Shown piece by piece: positions 59,558-64,000 of a stretch of 64,000 nucleotides of DNA. The position numbers and the translations under genes are program-made. The stretch's first letter is position 1. Each line of letters opens with the position of its first letter. This stretch comes from Bdellovibrio sp. SKB1291214 (GTDB lineage: Bacteria; Bdellovibrionota; Bdellovibrionia; Bdellovibrionales; Bdellovibrionaceae): the NCBI RefSeq assembly GCF_002209355.2, contig NZ_CP106855.1, positions 2,170,001 through 2,234,000 of the forward strand. Direction: 5' to 3'. A model generated the notes under the pieces. The model ran no database searches, was not told where the DNA came from, and saw only the letters and a list, made by a program, of their open reading frames with translations.

Positions 59558-61394
59558 TTGCAGCTCCACCCATATCGCGATCAACGTAAATACGTGCGAT
59601 CGTGATGTTCTCTGATTGGATAAGTCGTGCCCATTTTGCCTTCAAAGCTTTCACTTTTTGGTTTTGGACATTTAAATCCACTTTCGTGCTTAATTTCAAA
59701 TCGTCTGCCAAGATCGTTTTCATCATTGGTGGACATTGTTCCAAGATCGCGTATTGAGCTTGAGGAATAACTCTGATCAAGTTCAATACTTCCTCTGCTG
59801 TCGCGATTTGCGTCAAGCGGCGGATATAATCTGGTTTCCATTCGTCTACGAAAGCCAACGTCAGATAGTTGTGCTTCAAGTTGCGGCCATCCATAGGAAG
59901 GGACGGAGAAACTTTGCGCAACGTCGTAATTTCGTCGACAGGCGTAAGAGTTTGAATTGCTTCCAAAGTTCTTGGGAACAGGTTGACCAGACGTGTTTGC
60001 TCTTTGGACTGCTGAGCTTCAACAACCACTTTCACGCTTGTGTCATGATCCCAAAGTTTTTTAACATCGACTTCTGCATTCAATAACATCGAACGGATTG
60101 TGTTCAATTTATTGAACTCATCCATGCTAGTTAATAGATCAGACTGAGTTTCTTTTGGAAGATACATCATCGCCAACGCACGAGTGTCGTCCGGTTGGTG
60201 ATCTAAAAGTTCTTTAACATCCGACGGAGCAGCTTGATTTAGGAAGTCGAACGGGCGGCGCAATGATTGGATACCCAATGTGCGAACGCTGATCAAATCC
60301 CAATAGATGCCTTTAAGCATTTGAAGTTTTTCCGGGTCGTCCATCATACCGACGTTACGGTAAGCTTCAGCCAAGTGTTCTTCGTAATTAGAAATCATGT
60401 CTTGTTCAATCGGGATGCGCAAAGCAGCCATTGCGCCAGTTTCCTTCATGATTTTTTCGCGAGCTGTGATCAAGCAATCGACTAAGAGCGCAGTTTTCGC
60501 AAAGCCTTCTTCGTTGGCGTCGATCCATACCTTGATCAATTCATTCGTTCTTGCACCAATTTCCATGCACACGAAAGCGATCTTTTTGATCATCATGTCA
60601 AGCTCTTCGCTAGCCAGGCGGGAAACGGGAGCTGGAAGTTGTTCTTGAGCTTCGCCACCGAGGGCATCATTGCCAGTGCTTTCAAGAGCCAGTTCGCCTT
60701 TTTGTTCAATCGTCAATGGTTTCTGAGCCGAAGCAATCGACGTCATACCTGATCTTAACAAAAGACCCATGATAAATAGGGCCAGCGCCAATAAAGCAGC
60801 AGCAATAACCGGAGCCCACTTACGCAATTGTTGCGCAAGCGTTTCTGGTGGAGGTTCTGGCTTTACCGGAACGGGATCTTTTGGTTTTTCAATTTTTTGA
60901 CTGATTTTACCCACAGTTGCCTTAGCAACACGGCCGTAGTCCTTAGTTAAACGGTCTTGCAACCATTTATTAAGTTCTTTAGCGTATGATTCAGGGTAGG
61001 CTTTCGTATCCAAGCCCACGAACACTTCTAACGAAGAAATCTGGAATTGCTTTTCTTCTTTAGCTTGCTCTTTTTTAAGTTTCATTTCTTCGATTTTTTT
61101 CTCGTAAGACTCAACTACGTTACGTACGTCAATAGAGCCAATGTCCATACCTTCAGGAAGCTTGTCAGCTTCTGGTTCTTTTTCTTTTTTTGGAGGTTGG
61201 ATCGGGGACAATTGCGCACGTACAGCTACGTTGAAAGTCTTTCTCTCCAAACGAGTGGAGATCAAGTCCTCAAGATTGCGACGGACTTCGTTTTCAATAG
61301 TATTTCTTTTTGTCACAACGTCAGACGCTAAGTTCGCTTGAGCGAAGGCGAAGCAGGAGTGAAAAAGAACGATCAAGGATAAAATCAATCTCAT
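59547..61394 (-). CDS. Membrane protein with FliG-like cytoplasmic region (possible FliF-FliG-type fusion)
   Basis: A 615-residue protein. A signal-like segment lies at 1-19. The periplasmic part (about 20-190) includes a short ring-building-type motif (ENEVRRNLEDLISTRLERKT then VAVRAQLS, about 34-62), followed by a Lys/Glu-rich coiled stretch. One membrane span sits at about 193-214. The cytoplasmic part (about 260-615) is helical and includes APSDVKELLDHQPDDTRALAMMYLPKE near 389-415, which resembles the FliG middle-domain pattern HPQTIALVLSYL. The order matches FliF then FliG. This assignment is by pattern only. Confidence 0.6.
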   Translation of the reverse strand: MRLILSLIVLFHSCFAFAQANLASDVVTKRNTIENEVRRNLEDLISTRLERKTFNVAVRAQLSPIQPPKKEKEPEADKLPEGMDIGSIDVRNVVESYEKKIEEMKLKKEQAKEEKQFQISSLEVFVGLDTKAYPESYAKELNKWLQDRLTKDYGRVAKATVGKISQKIEKPKDPVPVKPEPPPETLAQQLRKWAPVIAAALLALALFIMGLLLRSGMTSIASAQKPLTIEQKGELALESTGNDALGGEAQEQLPAPVSRLASEELDMMIKKIAFVCMEIGARTNELIKVWIDANEEGFAKTALLVDCLITAREKIMKETGAMAALRIPIEQDMISNYEEHLAEAYRNVGMMDDPEKLQMLKGIYWDLISVRTLGIQSLRRPFDFLNQAAPSDVKELLDHQPDDTRALAMMYLPKETQSDLLTSMDEFNKLNTIRSMLLNAEVDVKKLWDHDTSVKVVVEAQQSKEQTRLVNLFPRTLEAIQTLTPVDEITTLRKVSPSLPMDGRNLKHNYLTLAFVDEWKPDYIRRLTQIATAEEVLNLIRVIPQAQYAILEQCPPMMKTILADDLKLSTKVDLNVQNQKVKALKAKWARLIQSENITIARIYVDRDMGGAANVA

Positions 61395-61999
61395 TCGATT
61401 GTCCCTCCTTGGTCACGTTGGATCTTTTCAAGCATCTTAATCGCGTCGCTTGAACCTGGATCGATTTCCAAAGCCTTTTTATAAAGCTTGCGAGCTTCAT
61501 CAATATTGCTTTGTAGGTAATAGATACCGGCTTTCATAGTCATCGCTTGAGAGTTTTGGCTGTCAATCGCAAGAACTTTATCAACTTCTTGGTGAGCCGC
61601 TTCAAACTGACGAGTTTCCACGAACTTTTTCGCATTAAAGAAATATTTTAAAATTTTAGTCGCGGTCGTGGATGCTTCGTCTGTGGGTTTGATTTGAACT
61701 TTCACGATACGAGTCAGCTCACCCCAACGGTTGGAAGGCAGCATGATCATTTTCTTTTCGTGGTCTTTCTTTTCAAACGTGAACTCAACCCAATTCGATG
61801 ACTCGGGACTTAGTTTCAAAGTTTCGGCGATTTGCACTTCCGTCAATTCTAGAGGAGTTTCTCCAACTTTGATGCGATCAGATTTTCCTGTTACGGAAAT
61901 GAACACGTCTGCTTTCGAAGGCTCACTTTGTACAACTAGTTTTGATGAGCAAGCGCCCAAAAACAAAGTTGCAATGATAAGCATCCAATTCAATTTCAT
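61391..61999 (-). CDS. TPR lipoprotein of the motor cluster
   Basis: A 202-residue lipoprotein. The lipobox is LGAC (MKLNWMLIIATLFLGAC). A PEGA-like beta region lies at about 22-60 (LVVQSEPSKADVFIS, then VGETPLEL), with two tetratricopeptide repeats at about 115-190 (RQFEAAHQEVDKVLAID and NIDEARKLYKKALEID). It overlaps the FliG-like gene by four bases. TPR lipoproteins are known partners in envelope-spanning motors such as the Myxococcus Glt complex. Confidence 0.75.
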   Translation of the reverse strand: MKLNWMLIIATLFLGACSSKLVVQSEPSKADVFISVTGKSDRIKVGETPLELTEVQIAETLKLSPESSNWVEFTFEKKDHEKKMIMLPSNRWGELTRIVKVQIKPTDEASTTATKILKYFFNAKKFVETRQFEAAHQEVDKVLAIDSQNSQAMTMKAGIYYLQSNIDEARKLYKKALEIDPGSSDAIKMLEKIQRDQGGTIE

Positions 62000-62160
62000 T
62001 GTGTTCCCCCGAAAAAATACGATCTTCTCTTCAGGATTTATCGGATTTTACTAGAATTTGGAGAGTGGACCAAAGGTGAGATTGAAGGGAAATGTGAATG
62101 ACTTCCACAAACTCTGACTCCACAGGGACATGTTTATCCTGTCGAAGTATGGACTTTTGT

Positions 62161-62943
62161 TTACGAGTCTTCGGTCTTGCGCATGGCTACAAACTCTTTA
62201 ACTGCTAAGAGCGAAAACACTCCGTATCCGATGGCTAGCCAAATCACGAAACTTTGGGTCGTTTCGTCGTCCAGGGAAACTTTCTTTTGCTCGACCGTAG
62301 CGGCAGCTTCCGCTGAGTTTCGTTCCAAAATTTCTTCCGGTGGGAGGGGATCCAAAGGGCTTTGGTCCTGCGGAATATCGCTTTGAGCTTCAGAGAACGA
62401 TTCAGCTGGAGCTTGGGCTAGCTCTACTTTTTTAAGTCGCTGTCTATTTCGTTCGCCTTGGTAACTGACCTTTTCCTCCACGCCAGTTAGTTTTAAAAGT
62501 CGGGCACGGTCATTCACTTGCAAAGCCGCAGCTTCATCTGCAGCAGAAGTCATCTGAACTTCACCCTCTTCCAGATGAATGGTGTTTAGATTGTTTCTGC
62601 GAGTGATACGAACTAAAGAATCTTTGGTGATGTACAGGTTCGTCGCCTGCATTAAATAGACGTGAACCTTACCGTTGCTACCAGTAAAAACGTTGTCATT
62701 ATCATGAATGAGGTCATTTATCTTGCCAGGAAGCCACAACAGCTCTCCGGCTAATCGCACGCGAACGTCTCCCTCCAAGAAAACGATTCTGCCGATAACG
62801 GGATATTTTTTATTTTCGTTCCCGTCGGCTTTTTGTTTAATTGGACTTGTATGAGTCGCAAGATAATAGGCAATATAAAGGATCAGACATCCTGAAAAGA
62901 CACCATACAATTTAAGGATAAGTTCTGAGCGTTTATTGGTCAC
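62161..62943 (-). CDS. FecR-domain membrane protein
   Basis: A 260-residue protein. A first span lies at about 12-30 and the FecR-like beta domain at about 48-135 (GRIVFLEGDVRVRLAGELLW, then NVFTGSNGKVHVYLMQATNLYIT). A Pro/Glu-rich linker follows, and a second span at about 225-247 (FVIWLAIGYGVFSLLAV). FecR domains bind or sense outer-membrane or peptidoglycan signals. Topology suggests the FecR domain is periplasmic. It lies upstream of the motor genes, separated by 161 bases. Confidence 0.7.
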   Translation of the reverse strand: MTNKRSELILKLYGVFSGCLILYIAYYLATHTSPIKQKADGNENKKYPVIGRIVFLEGDVRVRLAGELLWLPGKINDLIHDNDNVFTGSNGKVHVYLMQATNLYITKDSLVRITRRNNLNTIHLEEGEVQMTSAADEAAALQVNDRARLLKLTGVEEKVSYQGERNRQRLKKVELAQAPAESFSEAQSDIPQDQSPLDPLPPEEILERNSAEAAATVEQKKVSLDDETTQSFVIWLAIGYGVFSLLAVKEFVAMRKTEDS

Positions 62944-62992
62944 AGGTCAGATGATATTGCCTAACCCATAATTTGTTGAGAAAATAATTTCG

Positions 62993-64000
62993 ATGAGCTT
63001 TAGAATTAAACTTTTATTGGGGATGGTTTTGTTACCAACAATCTGCTTGTTGGTATTTCTTAGTCTTTCTGTCGTCACCTTTGTCGATGATAAAAAAGCC
63101 TTTGTTTACGAGTGGAATCAGCTTCAATCCCGTTATATTGCCAGCCAAATCGATCTGAACATCACGCGCATGAAAAATGATCCTCAAGAGGCATTGTTTG
63201 TCGCGCATGTGGATTCTTCCTTTAACAATGTCTTGGATGTGGCAGGTCGAGTTGAAAAAAGCCAAGCGACTCGTATTATAAAAACATACGCGGCAGCTAT
63301 GTGTTCGGGACTTCGAAGTATCACTTGGATCGAGATCGAAGGCCGCATGGTCTATACTTATTGCCACAAGGTCAAAAATAACTACGAGCTTTTCGCCTTC
63401 GATCGCAGTCGTTTGGAAGTTTATTTCGCGGAACGCGGTATCAGTGAGAATATTCTGGTCGGGTATGATGGTTATGTGATCGCTGGACCTCCCGGATTTC
63501 CAATTGGTCGCGAGCTGAAATCGATTGTCGGTGACGGCGTTAATGAGATCTTTGATAATAACTTTGAAAAAGGTCGTATCGAAATCAAAGACAAGAGGGA
63601 TAAGGAAACTTATCTGCTTAATTTCTATCGAATTCCCAATGAGTCATTGTTGATTGTTTCCTTAACGGCGCGTTCAGCACCTGAACGGGCTGCCTATTTC
63701 TTTGTATATAGAGGGATCATATTTGCCGGCGCATTAATGATTATCACGATCATGGCAGCCCTCTTTGCATCGGGTGCTTTGATTCGCTCGGTTGTCCGTT
63801 TAAGAAATGCCATGCAAAACTTTGGTGCAGGTCAAATGGATGTGCATCTTGAAACGGGCTCGAAAGATGAAGTGGGTCAGTTGGCGGGACTTTTCAATGA
63901 TATGGTGACTCATATCAAGCAATTGATGAGCGTCCATGAAGAAAAAGCCCGTATCGATGCGGAAATGAATTTGGCTTCAGATCTGCAGCGAAAGTTTTTC
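62993..64000 (+). CDS. Sensor protein with HAMP and likely SpoIIE/PP2C phosphatase domain (3' end outside window)
   Basis: The frame runs open to the last base of the window. Residues 1-35 contain a membrane span (LLLGMVLLPTICLLVFLSLS), and a periplasmic sensor domain follows (about 36-230). A second span lies at about 240-262 (RGIIFAGALMIITIMAALFA), and a HAMP segment with RLRNAMQNFGAGQMDVHL and VGQLAGLFNDMVTHI is clear. The tail EMNLASDLQRKFF matches the start of RsbU/SpoIIE-type PP2C phosphatases (ASDLQ). It is divergent from the FecR-like gene, with only 49 bases between their starts, and may regulate the motor operon. Confidence 0.75.
   Translation, partial: MSFRIKLLLGMVLLPTICLLVFLSLSVVTFVDDKKAFVYEWNQLQSRYIASQIDLNITRMKNDPQEALFVAHVDSSFNNVLDVAGRVEKSQATRIIKTYAAAMCSGLRSITWIEIEGRMVYTYCHKVKNNYELFAFDRSRLEVYFAERGISENILVGYDGYVIAGPPGFPIGRELKSIVGDGVNEIFDNNFEKGRIEIKDKRDKETYLLNFYRIPNESLLIVSLTARSAPERAAYFFVYRGIIFAGALMIITIMAALFASGALIRSVVRLRNAMQNFGAGQMDVHLETGSKDEVGQLAGLFNDMVTHIKQLMSVHEEKARIDAEMNLASDLQRKFF

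Noticed and set aside
1-64000. tRNA, rRNA, CRISPR array or complete insertion sequence
   Set aside because: No cloverleaf-like sequence, spaced direct-repeat array or transposase-like protein was seen on either strand. A formal search (tRNAscan, CRISPR finder) was not possible.

Overview
The window looks like chromosome of a predatory, Bdellovibrio-type bacterium (phylum Bdellovibrionota). This is an inference from gene content: several PilZ (c-di-GMP receptor) proteins, a MotAB stator cluster with unusual partners, type IV prepilin-like genes, many secreted proteins, lipoproteins and outer-membrane barrels, and dense packing with short palindromic intergenic repeats. No tRNA, rRNA, CRISPR array, phage or complete insertion sequence was seen.

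Layout. 1-9.5 kb: end of a membrane protein, hutI (histidine catabolism), a tiny orphan prepilin-like gene, a PlsC-type acyltransferase divergent from glpK, a YcgR-like PilZ protein, an NRAMP metal transporter, an SGNH hydrolase, a cyclic-nucleotide-binding protein and radA. 9.5-14.3 kb: a TPR protein followed by a tandemly duplicated two-gene module, prepilin plus secreted partner, twice. 14.3-20 kb: a DUF883/holin-like envelope pair, an acetyltransferase, apaG, a nuclease-family protein and leucyl aminopeptidase. 20-21 kb: gene-poor, with a structured dispersed repeat and possible microgenes. 21-29 kb: a conserved unknown with a DUF502 protein, a subtilisin-transmembrane-PilZ fusion, an atypical SDR, two small envelope proteins and mgtE. 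29-37.4 kb: a split ABCC-like ABC exporter pair with a 2-oxoglutarate oxygenase, a Tat-exported FAD oxidase and a large secreted protein that may be a lipid binder. 37.7-43.3 kb: a Q/N-rich disordered protein, barrel proteins, a decayed cytochrome fragment beside yceI, a haem-motif/barrel protein, a membrane PilZ protein and folE. 43.4-53.6 kb: pepN, an FUSC exporter, a hydrolase, a chemoreceptor and a secreted HExxH protein with a lipoprotein. 53.6-57.3 kb: a second copy of the structured repeat, citrate synthase and a secreted intradiol-dioxygenase-like protein. 57.4-64 kb: the motor-like cluster.

The best candidates for undescribed biology are three. (i) The 57.4-64 kb locus combines MotA, MotB, an outer-membrane barrel, a membrane protein whose cytoplasmic half resembles FliG and whose N-terminal half may resemble FliF, a TPR lipoprotein, a FecR-like protein and a divergent HAMP/phosphatase-type sensor; it could be a non-flagellar rotary or gliding motor. 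(ii) The secreted subtilase at 23.2-25.1 kb is joined through one membrane span to a cytoplasmic PilZ domain, which would let c-di-GMP act on a periplasmic protease. (iii) The duplicated pilin/partner module lies at 9.5-14.3 kb. A dispersed repeat with a conserved core inside unrelated but perfectly complementary arms is a fourth.

Starts were chosen from visible Shine-Dalgarno sequences and signal peptides. All functional names come from reading motifs by eye, without database searches.
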